Below are positions 45,984 to 57,941 of a stretch of DNA of 64,000 bases, piece after piece; position 1 is the stretch's first letter; every line of letters starts with the position of its first letter. Source of the DNA: Nymphaea colorata (lineage: Eukaryota > Streptophyta > Magnoliopsida > Nymphaeales > Nymphaeaceae); NCBI RefSeq assembly GCF_008831285.2, contig NC_045149.1, positions 22,450,535-22,514,534 on the forward strand, in the 5' to 3' direction. The notes beneath the pieces are model-generated. The model did no database searches. It was given only the letters and a program-made list of their open reading frames with translations, and had not been told where the DNA came from. Position numbers and translations under genes: made by a program.

Positions 45984-46625
45984 CTGTGCGGTGAGAACTT
46001 TAATATTAGTTCCCGGCCGGCTGCGAGTTCTGGTTTTACCATGATCTTCGGTTGGAACTTGATCCGTGAAGCATCGAGGAGATGGCAAGCGCCGGCCAAG
46101 TTTTGCGCCTCAAACGTTTCCATAAAATAGCCACTTAAGAAGCTATTAACATACCTTCAAATGGAGTTGGATACACTAACTGCACATGAAGCTGTTGAAG
46201 AAAGATCAATGGGATTTGGTTCCTCATCACGAGCAGGTCTAGTAGAATGTGGCGGAGCAAGGTGGTGTTGATAGGATAAATGTTGCCCGCGGATAACCTG
46301 GCAGCCATGGTGCGAAAAGGATAAGCCTCCGTAGCCAAGATGTGCAGCTGCTCTAGTAAGAAGCACCCATCTCTTGCCAACGTCGTCACAAATTCGTTGT
46401 TGTCTTCAAATCCTTCTAGCGGGATGTTCGCCCCTTCGTAGCACCCCTTCGCCTCAACTCCTACTTTCATCAGGGCATTCACAACATCGCCTTTATTTTC
46501 GTTTATTCTTTGCAAGACCAAGACGAATACGCGGTCCTCCAAGACATGGGTGTCTCAGGCGACGTAGGATCCGACGCTAATGAAAAGAGGAGCTCCTCGC
46601 TTGTATGATCTATCCCTCGTGCATC

Positions 46626-47204
46626 ATTAAGATGAAAAGCTTTGGCTTTAAATGGTCCATTTCTCTCCCTTTCTATAGATATCCGCTCAAGTTCCACTTT
46701 TCCTATATATATATATATATATATATATAACTTTTTGTAAAGACAAAAATAAAACAAAAAAATAAAATAATTACTGCGGACATTTCTTCTTAGCAAATTA
46801 ACAATACGTCCTTCCCTCCTTTTTACTGCGTACTATGTGCACGACAAGCACAACTTTCTCTAGGGTGAAGAGTAGCTGCATGACATTCATATACCAAATT
46901 TAGCAGCTACGTAACATTCATATACCAAATTTTGACGGATATACGGTAAAAATTAAGTTACAAAATAAAAGTTAACCTATTTCTTCATGAAGAGTAAAAA
47001 ATGCTCCTCAAAAGAGTTAAAGAGTTCCATTTAAGTAAATTCATTTGTTTCGCTCTTTTTCTCCTGATCTCTCCTCCTGTGAAGAACATTTGATACTCTT
47101 GAAAAAAATTTTGGTATTTACAACTTAATCTCTACCTCTTATCTTACAAAAATTGACCACCCAGATGATTCCTATTTTGATAATTGGTTCTGAATCAACC
47201 GTGT
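46626..47204. other. Intergenic, no gene recognised
   Basis: A (TA)n run at 46704-46729 is followed by A+T-rich sequence with two near-copies of ATTCATATACCAAATTT at about 46885 and 46917. Nothing coding is seen. Confidence 0.5.
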
Positions 47205-47400
47205 TCCGGATTTTGGGTCTTTAGGTTAGAATTATCTTTACAAAGATCAGGAGACAAAACCAACCATGGAATCCAAACCGGTCAAAATGGATCATTTTGA
47301 CCTCCTATGTCTTAAAATCTGAATAAATAGTCGGTTTGAAACCCTACTCTTTACCTTTATTAAGTCAACTCAAGAACCAAAATCCATGAGTTCTTAGAGC
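47205..47400. repeat. Dispersed repeat, paired with 8800-9065
   Basis: See the entry at 8800; this copy is shorter by internal deletion but keeps block order and orientation. Confidence 0.6.
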
Positions 47401-47550
47401 CCAGAACTAGTGACCCAAACAAATCATGTGTGCTCTGTACTTAAGGCCGTCTCTGTTGAAGAAAAAGAGAGAGAACCAATCTCCAATAAACGTAGGTCTA
47501 CTTAACCTTTTGACTCATACTCCGCCACATCTTTGGACCCATTTGAGTTT

Positions 47551-47657
47551 AGTTCAGATCACGGTGTTGATCTCTAGCAAACTTCTATCATTGGCATTAA
47601 AGTTTAGTTCAGATCACGGCGTTGATCTCTTAGTTCAGATCACGGTGTTGATCTCTA
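47551..47657. repeat. Three copies of a 25-bp unit
   Basis: AGTTCAGATCACGGTGTTGA begins at 47551 and again at 47632, with a one-base variant at 47606, each followed by TCTCT. The spacing is 55 then 26 bases. Confidence 0.9.
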
Positions 47658-47727
47658 CCATTGGCATGAATGTGAGTTGTGAGTTATTACTGACGCGAGA
47701 TTGATTTTAAAATGTTGAATACTTTGC

Positions 47728-49620
47728 AAAATTTCCTAAAATCTTCTCGTTCGCTTACTTGATTGGAACTCTTCGTATTAAACCCTGATTCGCTTGCGTC
47801 AGATCCATGGTAGGATCCAGTCAAATAGAATAAACTAGAGAATCAAATCAGACGGATCCACCATCCAATATGAAAAATACAAACAGAAAATAAATTAGAT
47901 TCGACCAATACGCATTTAGTAATTATCCAGCCTTGAATCTGCTATAGAGATGCACATTTCATTTTTCAAGTTCCATTTAGATATTTCAAATTAGATTTCT
48001 GTTACTAAACAGTCAGCTTAGACCACCTTCGAAGTTTCAGTTGCAGCATATTTGCGATGACTAATATATTTCAAATAGATCATTGTAAATGCAAACTGTA
48101 AAATTGTTCTCCCGGTGAGCAGGAGGTTAGCAATCCACCATTTAAAATAACCCAAATGTCGTCTCACTTCCTTTGCCTCAGAAGACTTGTATGAAGTATG
48201 GTGCACCATTCTTCAACTGAGCGGGAGGTTAACAACCCACCACCGCAGAAAGAAAACACAAAAACTTACCAACCCCCCAACATCCTCATTACATTCTCAA
48301 TACTTGGCCTGCATTAAGAGTCCTGAGCTACATCAAGGCCTGTGTGGAATGCGATACCAAGTATAAATGAAATTTATAGATAATTACTCAAAATTTCACA
48401 TGTTTATAAAAGAATTACGAAAGACTCCGTGAGTTCATAAAATGATTCACAAAACTCATGGTTACACAGTGAAAATTATTTTTGTCCCTATTAAAGGAAG
48501 GATGGAGCCGTCATATGACATAATTTGTTACTGATTATTGCGTATTTGTTGCAATATGAAATTTGTTGCAGATTTTCTCTAAATTCTTCCAATGTGAACT
48601 CTTCTTCTTTTGATTTTTTTTTTGCATTACTTAGGCATTGATCGTTAAGCAGAGAAGCAGCACATCTCTGGTTACTTGGTTGAGTAAATGTGAATGCTCG
48701 GATTCAGGTTTGATCAGCAATTAATGAATTTGGCCGCCTTACACGACAAGGGTTAAGCAGTTCCAACTAGATGCAAAGTTGAACTATACTTTTTGAAACT
48801 AAATCTGAATCTGGCATGAAACGGAAGAACCAAACCCATTTTATCATTTCCTAAAATCTTCTCTTTTCGCTTACTTGATTGGAACCCTTAGCATTAAACC
48901 CCGATCCACTTTGGCCAGATCCTTGGCAAGATCCAGTCAAATAGAATAAGCTAGAGAATCAAATCAGATGGATCCACCATTGAATATGAAAAATACAAAA
49001 AGAAAATAAATTAGATTCGACCCATGCGCATTCATGATTATCGAACCTTGAATGTGCTATAGATATGCACATTTCATTTTTCAAGTTCCACTTACAATTC
49101 CAAATTAGATTTCTTTTATTAAACAGTCATCTTAGACCACCTTCTAAGTTTCAATTGCAGCATATTTACGATGACTAATATATTTTAAATAGATCATTCT
49201 CAATGCAAACTGTAAAATTGTTATTTTGGGTGAGCAGGAGGTTAACATTCTACCATTTCAAAAAGACCTAAATATTGTCTCACTTCTCATGCCTTTGACG
49301 ACTTAAGCTACATCAAAACCTGGGTGAAGTATGGTGCACCATTTTTCAATTGAACAATTGGTTAACAACTCACCGCACCATCTTCATTTGCCGACCCTAG
49401 GGTCTTTAGCTGCATCGAGGCCCATGTGGGATGCGATACACCCTTCAATTTGATGTCGTCATCCTAATATGCCAAGTATAAATGAAATTTATAGATCATT
49501 GCTCAAATATTCACATGCTTCTGAAAGAATTACTAAAAATAACGTGAGTTCATAAAATGATTCACAAAACTCATGGTTAAGGAATGAAAAATATTTTTGT
49601 CCCTATAAAAAGATGGAGCT
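47728..49620. repeat. 1.1-kb tandem duplication
   Basis: 47728-48510 and 48848-49620 align with an offset of about 1112-1120 bases. Shared anchors are GATCCAGTCAAATAGAATAA, TAAATTAGATTCGACC and TTCATAAAATGATTCACAAA. The stretch between them (48525-48845) is the dispersed repeat also found at 39430-39745. No gene is recognised; short open frames are not conserved between the units. Confidence 0.85.
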
Positions 49621-50355
49621 GTCTTATGACATAACAGTTGATGGTAGGGCTGCACAATGAGTCGAGCCAACTCGGGCTCGACTCGAACTCGCTCGGAAAT
49701 ACTCGACTCGTTTATAAACGAGCCGAGCTTGAGTTCAAACTTATACTCAAAATATTAAACGAGTTGAGTTCGAGTTGTTACAACCCAACTCGTTTATGCT
49801 CGGCTCGGCTCGATTACTGAAAATCGTTTTTTTTAATTATATGAACCGGTTCACCGAGTCACCAAAACCGATTCACCAATTTAGGTTAAACTTTTTTGTT
49901 TGTTATGTTTTCATTTTTAACATTTTCTAAACTTCTCCCTGTCTCTCTCATTTCCACCGCGGCGGGAAGAGAGAATGACATAGGGGAAAGGTTTCTTCCT
50001 CATCACTGCCGTTGTCCCTGCAACTGTGCCGCCCAGAGTTGCTGGCCATCTGCCCCCCTGAATTCCCTCTTCTCTAACGAGGTTCCTTCTCTCCACCTCC
50101 CTCTCAATGTTTGTTGTGTCTCGAGAACAGATGCTTGGCGCAGCCCCTAGTGCCCCCACCTTCACAGCCATTAACCTCCTCCCTCCTCCCTGTATTGCGT
50201 CTAAAGAAGACGGGCGTCACGGCCCTTAACCTCCTCTTATCTCTATATCGCGTCTGGAGAAGAGGGGGCGTCGCAGCCCCTGATCATTTCCATCCCCTCC
50301 CTACTGCGCCTGGAGCATGGCTGCACCGACTCACCGCCGCCCTCTTTCCTTCTTC

Positions 50356-50509
50356 GAGCGGCACAAAGGAAAAAAAGAAAGGGGCAAAACCCCTCTTTCC
50401 TTCTTCTTTGCCCTTCCACGCCCTCTCTCCTCTCTACCACCCAATGAGCGGCACAAAGGAAAAAAAGAAAGGGGCAAAACCCCTCTTTCCTTCTTCTTTG
50501 CCCTTCCGC
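50356..50509. repeat. 90-bp tandem repeat inside the hAT element
   Basis: The unit starting GAGCGGCACAAAGGAAAAAA recurs at 50446, the second copy being incomplete and passing into a CT run at 50512-50537. It produces long open frames on both strands that should not be taken as genes. Confidence 0.9.
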
Positions 50510-50755
50510 ACCCTCTCTCTCTCTCTCTCTCTCTCTCAGACTCCATCTCAAATGTGTGTTGAGTTACCTCCGTGAAACCCTAGCCCGCATTTTTACCTGG
50601 CTGTTGTTCTGCCGTTCACTTGTGATTGTTGCCCTAGGACCTCCAGCTTTTAGAGCCTCCTCGCTGGGGATGGTGTTGGGGTTAGCCTAATAGTTGAACA
50701 AGTGGAAGTGGGTGGGTCAGGGTGAAGGTTTTTGCACACAGTCGTCGGAGGAAAG

Positions 50756-50884
50756 ATGGCATCAGCCTGGGAGAAGGATTTGGAGGAACAGCTCGCCGAA
50801 GCTGGGAATAAACTCCGGAAGCCACCAGCTGAGCTCGACGAGCTTCGTTGCCTCCTCGACATTGGTTCCTTCTATTCGAGTTAA
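50756..50884 (+). pseudogene. PDS5C-like cohesin-cofactor N-terminal fragment captured by the hAT element
   Basis: From an ATG at 50756 the frame reads MASAWEKDLEEQLAEAGNKL, then PPAELDELRCLLD, before a stop at 50882. This matches the start of plant PDS5C-type proteins (ELEEQL-EAG-KL-PPSS-DELL-LLD), which assist sister-chromatid cohesion. Only about 35 residues remain and the similarity ends abruptly in element sequence. Recognition is from memory of the family and was not searched. Confidence 0.65.
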
Positions 50885-51053
50885 GGGAGTCGAGTTCGAG
50901 CTCTACTCTATACAATCGATTCGAGCTCGAGCTTGTGTCAGGGAGCTCGACACGAGTTCGAGTCGAGCTCGACCTCGGGCTCTATGAGCCGAGTCGAGCT
51001 TGAGCTGGGCAAGCTCCAGCTCGACTCGGCTCGTGTGCAGCCCTAGTTGATGG

Positions 51054-51885
51054 GGGTGAAAATCCTTCCACCCCTATGAACATGTGGCTTAAAGGACCCT
51101 TGGAAAGAGAAAGAGAAAAGGGGAAGGGCGGAGCTTTAAACTACATTAAATACCATTCAACCCAATACAACTATATTCAATAATATTAATATAGTGGCAC
51201 CCCAATGCTATGTTTACATATTGATACGCCATCAAAATTTTACTTATTTACATATAGGTGTGTCTTAAAATTTTAAATTTAAGGATAGGATCATCAGAGA
51301 AGACGGCATCACAATATCTGAGATATCCATCACCTTGTTTTAAGGTCCATACGAAAAATGAAAAAAAAAATGTCTTGACTCTGGAGCTGGAAAAGTTCGC
51401 ACACTCCTTGTCAGTCTAGCTCTCTCATCTTCAGGTCATGTTAAATAAAGAGGAAAAAGAAAGTACTTAACAAGTAGTAAAAAAGAAAAAAGCTTTTGTC
51501 GAGTTCATTGGACATGCATATCTTACAACTACATTTGGTGCTTGCATGTTTCCTTTTCATATTTCAACTTCTTTGTTTCTTAAAGTCATGTTTTTTGTTG
51601 GTAAATTGTTTATAATACATAACTTCATGCTTATTCTTTTTAAGACGCATACACATGTAACAAAACCGCCTAGTTTTGGATATATCCTATAAATACTAAT
51701 CGCTTTCCTTTTACAATCAAACTTCATTCTAATTTAGACATAAGGTCATAGATATCATTTGGAATTAAATTAGTTTTCTCAACATATTGCTCAATGTCAT
51801 GTCTTTGACAAACTCTTCATCCACATTTAACTCTTCATTCACAATAATCTCATCATCCACTTTTATTTATTTATTCACTCTACCA
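51054..51885. other. Intergenic, no gene recognised
   Basis: A+T-rich sequence between the hAT element and the CACTA-like subterminal array. No conserved frame or repeat boundary is seen. Confidence 0.5.
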
Positions 51886-52564
51886 CAGAAAAGATGGATT
51901 CACCCACGTGTTGGAAAAAGGGACGTCGATGAAAGTCTACTTTTACCATCATTCCGCTTTAAATGTCGGTGAAGATAAATTTTTGTCATCGTCCAAAACA
52001 AGATGTCGGTGAAATTAGTTTTCACCGACACATGTCGTTAAGATGTCATTGAAGATGAGCTTGTACCGATGTCCAACATGCCAATGTTGCCAAACATTTT
52101 ACTTTTACCGACTTCCACAATAAGATATCAGTGAAAGTGGGCTTTTGCTGACATCCAGGTCGAAGACGTTGCTAAATCCAAACGTCCATTTGGTAAATGT
52201 CCATAAAAAAGAAGTTAAGTTTATTAGCAGGTGGTCATGCTCACATCAGTGTTTAAACTTAATGTTAAGTTTTCCCCTATTTTTGAATGATTTTAGGTTA
52301 TGATATCGTTCTAGGGAATGTACCCTATTTTTTAGGGTTTTTCGGTAGTATTTGACCATAAATCTTACTAATAAGGTTTGTTGAGATTATGGCTTTCAAT
52401 TTGATATATTAATTGCATAAAAATATCTGCACAAATACAAAACCCTTAATCTTAGATTGAGCACAATAATTTCTGAACATAGGAGCCCTCAGTTTTTTTC
52501 CCCATGAGATACTATACTCAATACTCATTGCATCGTTTACCCTTTTTTTATTTTTTGCAAATAG

Positions 52565-53335
52565 GAGCAGCTTCCATTTCTTCTGATGTCTTTATTCCAT
52601 CTGTTGATGACTTAGCAGATCAAGTTGCTGAAGTTCTGGATTTTTTTGGGGACCTAGGAAATATTTAAACTCCATTAAAGTTACTTTTTGAAATATAAAT
52701 AAATCTATAAATGGTTGCATGTCGCTGCTAAAAAATATTGATTTTATGTTTTTAGGTTATTAATATATCAAATGTCATTGTAGACTTGCTTATGAATGGC
52801 TTCTTTTGTAATAGGCATGCACAATTCTATGCATGGGGGTTACAGCTGGTGCCTACATTCTCACTCTTTTTGCTGTATGTCTGCCTTGGGCTAAGGCTTG
52901 TTTATATTATATATATTACTCTTTATTTGTCTTGACTTTTCTTTTGGTTTGTTTTTTTAATGCTTATACAGATGAAGTACAGGGGGCATGTTCTTGGTCT
53001 AATACTTGTTTCCCCTCTATGCAAAGCATCTACATGGACAGATTGGTTGTTTAACAAGGTTCGTTGTTCTGTCTCTGACCTTTCTTCTTTATTTTCCATT
53101 GAGCAAATGCAGCAATAATTCTTTATGCAAAGGGAATTTTGCTTGACGGGTACTTCAGCAAAGTGATTTTGACAATCATCCAAAGCTTTCTAGTACTATG
53201 TTTCTCGATAATTGATACATAGGTGGTTAATTCTGGTGTGCCCTTCACTATTTCAGGAAGTTTGTGGAGTTCCCAATGTTGCTGAGTTTGACATTCGGTA
53301 GGCATAACGAAGGGTAATTGATAACTTCCTTCAAA
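52565..53335 (+). pseudogene. NDR/NDL-family (N-MYC downregulated-like) gene fragment with introns
   Basis: Exon-like pieces in one order match the middle of plant NDL (SF21-type) alpha/beta-hydrolase-fold proteins. They are SVDDLADQVAEVLDFFG (52565-52650, after acceptor ATAG); CMGVTAGAYILTLFA (about 52816-52876, before donor GTATGT); [20 protein letters not shown] and WTDWLFNK (52972-53058, after acceptor TACAG); a decayed GYFSK piece (about 53110-53165); and EVCG plus RRVIDNFLQ with two stops (about 53257-53335). Retained introns show DNA-level duplication, not retrocopying. The 5' exons are absent and the fragment ends at the copia insertion. NDL proteins are linked to G-protein and auxin signalling; this piece cannot be functional. 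Confidence 0.8.
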
Positions 53336-53344
53336 GGTAATGAT

Positions 53345-53627
53345 TGTAAGAATCTTCACAAAATCACGTCTCTCCGTTTGAAAATCAGATAGATTGAGAA
53401 GAGAGGATAGGAGAGAAGACCGTGGAGGAAAGGGAGCATTCGGCCAATACAGCCCTTCGTTCCTTAATCTCTATTATAAAATTAACCTAATCAGGTTACA
53501 ACAAAAATGTACAAAAATATATGAACATTTACAAGAATGCCACCGCCTAGTATGTTTAGGCGTGTGGATATAAGAGAAGTGGATCGAGTCTAAACGGACT
53601 CGATCCTCCATACGAACAAACTTAACA
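53345..53627 (-). repeat. 3' LTR of copia element B (283 bp)
   Basis: Reads TGTAAGAATC on the plus strand and ends AACTTAACA. It differs from its partner at about 12 of 283 positions by my count. It contains the perfect inverted repeat GGATCGAGTC / GACTCGATCC at 53581-53606. Confidence 0.95.
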
Positions 53628-53637
53628 GCCCCCCTCA
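53628..53637 (-). other. Polypurine tract of copia element B
   Basis: Minus-strand TGAGGGGGGC lies directly inside the 3' LTR. Confidence 0.85.
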
Positions 53638-53674
53638 AGTTGTGCATGAGATTTGATCATGCACAACTTGTTCT

Positions 53675-56600
53675 TCAATTGCCAAAAATGCTGCCTGTGA
53701 GTCCTTTGGTAAAGAGATCAGCTATCTGTTCACTAGTGGATATATAAGTAGGCAAGATTTCAGCTTCTTCAACCTTCTGACGAATGAAGTGTTGATCAAT
53801 CTCTATGTGTTTGGTACGATCATGCAAAATGGGGTTGAAGGCAATTTTTATCGCACTTTGATTGTCACATAGTAACGATGACTGAACAATAGGAAGATTG
53901 AGCTCTTCAAGCAAATGTCGTAACCATGACACTTCAGCTGTCCCTGCAACCATTGCTTTATACTCTGCCTCAGTGCTAGATCGTGTAACCGCATGCTCTT
54001 TTTACTGCTCCAATAAATGAGATTGGAATCAAGAAACAGGCAGAAACCTGAAACTGATCATCGATCATTGGGATCTCTTGGCCAGTCTGCATCAGTATAT
54101 GTATATATGCTATGTCCAAGAGAAACGTTGGGACACTTTGTGTAGACCAGTCCATCGCCAAGAGTAGCTTTGAGATACCATAAGATCCGTTTAGCGGCAT
54201 CCATATGTCCTTTAGTGGGTGCATGCACAAACTGAAAGATCTGATTTACAGCATATACTATGTCTGGGCGAGTAAAAGTGAGGTATTGTAACATACCAAC
54301 AATGCTGCGATAGAATATAAGATTGGAATATGCAGCAGTTCCATCAGAGGCAGTTAATTTAGTGTTCAGAACATTAGGAGTAGTAATGTGTTTGAAATTA
54401 GTTATATCTGCCCTGTCTAGAACATCAAGAATATACTTGTGTTGTGTAATAGTAAATCTATCATTCGTTCTATCAAGTTCAACATCCAAAAAATACCGTA
54501 ATTCGCTGAGATCCTTCATCTTGAATTCTTGTTTCAACATGTCTCTAACATAAGATATATGTGAAGAAGAATTTCCAGTTATAACAATATCATCAACATA
54601 TATAAGTAACCAAGTGGTAGCTTCTCCGGTATGATAGATAAACAAGGAGTGATCGAGGTAGCTTCGGAGAAAACCAACTTGTCGTATATGATGAGAAAAC
54701 CAATCGAATCATAATCTAGAAGCTTGCTTCAACCCATATAAAGACTTGTGTAATTTACAAACCCATTTTTGAGGATCATGAGTAGTATAGCCGGGAGGTT
54801 GCTCCATGTATACATCTTCCCTAAGAATCTCATGAAGAAAGACATTTTTGACATCTAACTGATAAAGAGGCCATCTATATGAGACTGCAAGAGAAATAAT
54901 CACATGTATTGTTCCCATCTTGATGACCGGACTGAATGTTTCATCATAATCTTCCTCATATTGCTGAGTGAAACCGCGCGCATAAGACATGCTTTATGTC
55001 CATCAATGCTACCATCTGGCTTATATTTCAGTTTGTAAACTCATTTGGACCCCACAACATTCTTATCAGCTGGACGATGGACAATCTGCCACGTCTGACA
55101 CTCATGCAAGGCTGCCATTTCCTCATTCATAGCTTCAACCAAACATTTTTCCTTACTGGCATGGTGATACAATTTTGGTTCCACCTTTTTGCTGACTTTT
55201 GTCATAAACAACTAAAAATCCAAAGAAAAATTGTTATAGCTCACCCATCTATCAATAGGATGTCGCACGCGTTGTGATTGGCATGGAACTGCAGTAGAAA
55301 CTGATCGCCTAGAATACACCAGGCCTGAGAACCGATTACGTGTAGGTGGATCATTGGGCTGAGAAGATGAAGGTATGCTGTTCAAGGAAGTAGTGTTGTT
55401 CGAGGAACTGCTTACAAGTGTCTCGGGCTCGTTAACAGCTTCCTCCTTGTGCTCAGTCAACATTTCTGCCCCTTGTCTTAAGATTTCAGCATGTAGCCAA
55501 GTATCATAAACCTCATTTTTGTCCTTGAGTGTCACAGAAGTAGCCTTGAAATCCTGTAACCTGCTTTCATCAAAAACAACATGCCGTGAAATATGTACAC
55601 GCCCAGTTTTAGGGTTATAACACCTATAACCCTTGTAGTTTTCTGCATACCCTATAAATTTGCATAAAACAGCACGATCTTGAAATTTGTTTCGTAAGGA
55701 AACATCAACATGCACATAGCATACACATCCAAAAACAAGCAACTCCTCATAATGTGGTTGTTCTTGATGTAATAGAAAACATGGTGACTTTCCATCAAGC
55801 AACGCCAATGGCAGTCGATTTATAACATAGACAGCCGTATGAAAAGCCTTGGTCCACAATGTCATAGGTAAGTCTGTTTCATGCATCATGCTGAGCGTGC
55901 TTTCAACAATATGCCTATATTTTCTTTCAGCAATTCCGTTTTGCTGAGGTGTATGCAAGCATGAAATTTGTTTAGTGATCCCATTATCTAGTAAGTACTC
56001 AGTAAATTCATTAGAAATAAATTCACCACCACTATCACATTGAAAATGCACAATATTACTGGAGTATTTATTCTGAACCAAGGCATGAAATTGAGTGAAC
56101 AAGCGGAAAACTTCTGATTTGTGTTTCATGAAATGGATCCAAGTATATCGGGAATATGAATCAACAAAAATGACATAGTATCTACTCCTAGAAGAAGAAG
56201 GAATTGGAGCAGGCCCCCAAACATCGGAATATATAGTGTCAAAAACCTTTGAAGCTCTTTTATTGATTAATTGAAGGGGAAGGGCATGGCTCTTACAAAT
56301 ATGACAACTTGAGCACATGCTGGACTCACTAACTGAACTTAGTCTGAACTTATCTAAGAGTCCGTCTGCAACAAGACTTCGAACAAAAGACTGACCACAA
56401 TGAGCTAACCGACCATGTCAAATGGATGGCTTATTATACTCTGCGACATTGACTTCACTATGATTTGGAAAACATGAATCTGAAGGGTGAGGTTTTGACA
56501 GCTATGGGGCTTCTTCAAGGACATACATATTTCCTTTGCGAGTGCCCTCAGCGAATGTCTTCTTGGTTCGAGCATCCTTAACATAAACAGAAGACGTTGT

Positions 56601-57941
56601 GAATTCAATAGAGGAGTGAGTATCATCAATAAGTTTAGACACTGAGATAATATTTTTCTTGACACTTGGAACAACAAGGACATTCTTTAATGGAATGGAA
56701 GAAGAGCCCATAGATATTTGTGCATTTCCAATGTGCGCTATTGTGTGATCGGAACCATCTCCCGTGACAACTGAGCCTTGATCTAAATAAGGGAAAACAC
56801 TAGAAAGATTACATGTGTCACCAGTAACATGGGCTGTTGCTTTGGAATCCACATAACACTCTCCTTGCTCGTTTTGTTTCAAGTGGAGCTTAGATAGGAC
56901 CGTCATGAGAAGTTGCTGCTCGTCTGCTGAAACATTTGATGTCTGATTTGAGCCAGATGATGATGAAGCTGAGTCCGCTGCTGCCTTGTTCTCATGCCTA
57001 ACCTGATTATTTTTGTTCTGAGGGTTGTGCCAACATTCTGATTTTACATATCCCCTCTTGTTGCAATAGAAACAAGTTGGAACCCTTCTAGATGTGGCAG
57101 AGGTAGTATTCATGCTTGGTGGTATTGGGAGAATCCCTTTTCCCATTCCTGCCTCAGAAGTCCAAGGACGAGTGCGATTCCCTTGCAGTGCATGTGTCCC
57201 TGTTATCAGTACATTGTGGCTGTTGGAAGGAATCAAATTTTGTCGCTGAACACAACTAGCTTCGTGTTGAAAAAGCTTGGCCTTCAGATCTTCAAAAGAT
57301 GGGAGGACAGGTAGGACTTCCAAGGCTATGCAAAAGATGTCAAAATTTGTTCCCAGTCTACTCAAAGCTTGTTGCACTTTGTCATTGTCGCTGACGGGAT
57401 GTCCAATGGCAGCAAGCTGATCACTTATACTTTTAATTTCATTCAAATATTTCAAAACTGTACGCATCCCACGCTTGATGTCCTGAAATTGCCTTCTTAA
57501 ATGCAGAAACCGTGCTTCCGATACTTGAGAATACGTTGTGGCAAGGGTAGACCACAACTCTAGGGCTGTTAAATCATCATCAATGCCTCCTAATACCTCC
57601 TCTAACAAGGTAGAAGTAATATAGGAAATAAGAGACTGGTCGTGAGCCAGCCAAACTTCATATTCAGGATTGTTTTCAGTAAGAGTTTCATATTCAAATC
57701 TGATTTCACTCACAGGCGAAGCCCCAGCAACTTGATGTCCCACTACGGTCTTCTTCACTTCATGGTCAATATACTTTGGAGGTGCTGGAGTTGTGTCATC
57801 GATATGCCCGTAGAGTCTATGACTTTTAATAAATGGGACAATTTGATGTTTCCAAGTCAAATAGTTACTATGATTCAGTTTGTGAGAGATAAGTTGAGAG
57901 AAAAAGCTGGACAATAGAAGAGAGGGAGTCGGCTGATCCAT
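53675..57941 (-). pseudogene. copia element B gag-pol, broken
   Basis: Gag begins at the ATG at 57941 (MDQPTPSLLLSSFFSQLISH) and stays open through the protease region to 56502. Its knuckle reads CFYCNKRGYVKSEC, with Tyr where the zinc-binding His normally stands, and the protease motif reads DSKATAH instead of DSGATxH. Integrase follows at 56318-55212 (CHICKSHALP, YSDVWGPAP, FVDSYSRYTW, CDSGGEF, TPQQNGIAERK), then reverse transcriptase pieces (GFTQQYEEDYDETFSPV, LLIYVDDIVITGN) separated by a TGA in RLWFDW-type context near 54705, and RNase H ending at 53675 (LCDNQSAIKIAFNPILHDRT). Several frameshifts mean it cannot make its own proteins. Confidence 0.9.

Larger units (their letters stand above)
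39995..46625 (-). pseudogene. DUF247 protein pseudogene split by a copia element
   Basis: The N-terminal part lies at about 46625-45989 and the C-terminal part at 40533-39995, on the same strand and in the right order on both sides of the element. N-terminal features: ISVGSYVA followed by a TGA, then RDGCFLLEQ and RNQIPLIFLQQLH, which match the DUF247 (PF03140) signatures for a gene of about 400-450 aa; this part continues to about 45989 (HLLDASRIKFQ). C-terminal features: AMVAYEQ, GIIDNQLGS, NEHCQQKW, then after a one-base frameshift RSPWA and a hydrophobic tail (AAAIILLVLTFVQFLYA), ending in a TAA at 39997-39995. Further frameshifts near 46135 and 40420 and the early nonsense codon mean it was decaying independently of the insertion. 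DUF247 members are plant membrane-anchored proteins, some at self-incompatibility loci; no such role is claimed here. Confidence 0.85.
49645..51045. mobile_element. Non-autonomous hAT element, 1401 bp, TSD GTTGATGG
   Basis: Inverted ends TAGGGCTGCACAATGAGTCG and (reverse complement of the right end) TAGGGCTGCACACGAGCCGA are flanked by a perfect 8-bp duplication GTTGATGG at 49637-49644 and 51046-51053. Subterminal arms are full of GAGCTCGAG/CGAGTTCGAG-type motifs on both sides. No transposase is present. The interior is C+T-rich, carries a 90-bp tandem repeat and a PDS5C-like exon fragment (50756-50884), so host sequence has been picked up. Confidence 0.9.

Noticed and set aside
46135-46144. 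Possible splice donor (AAG|GTATGTTAAT) ending the DUF247 N-terminal frame
   Set aside because: DUF247-like sequence (HLLDASRIKFQ) resumes within about 50 bases without a convincing acceptor, so a frameshift is the simpler reading.
50111-50575. Long open frames on both strands (up to 154 codons)
   Set aside because: They arise from the 90-bp tandem repeat and CT-rich sequence inside the hAT element; no domain is seen and both strands are equally open.
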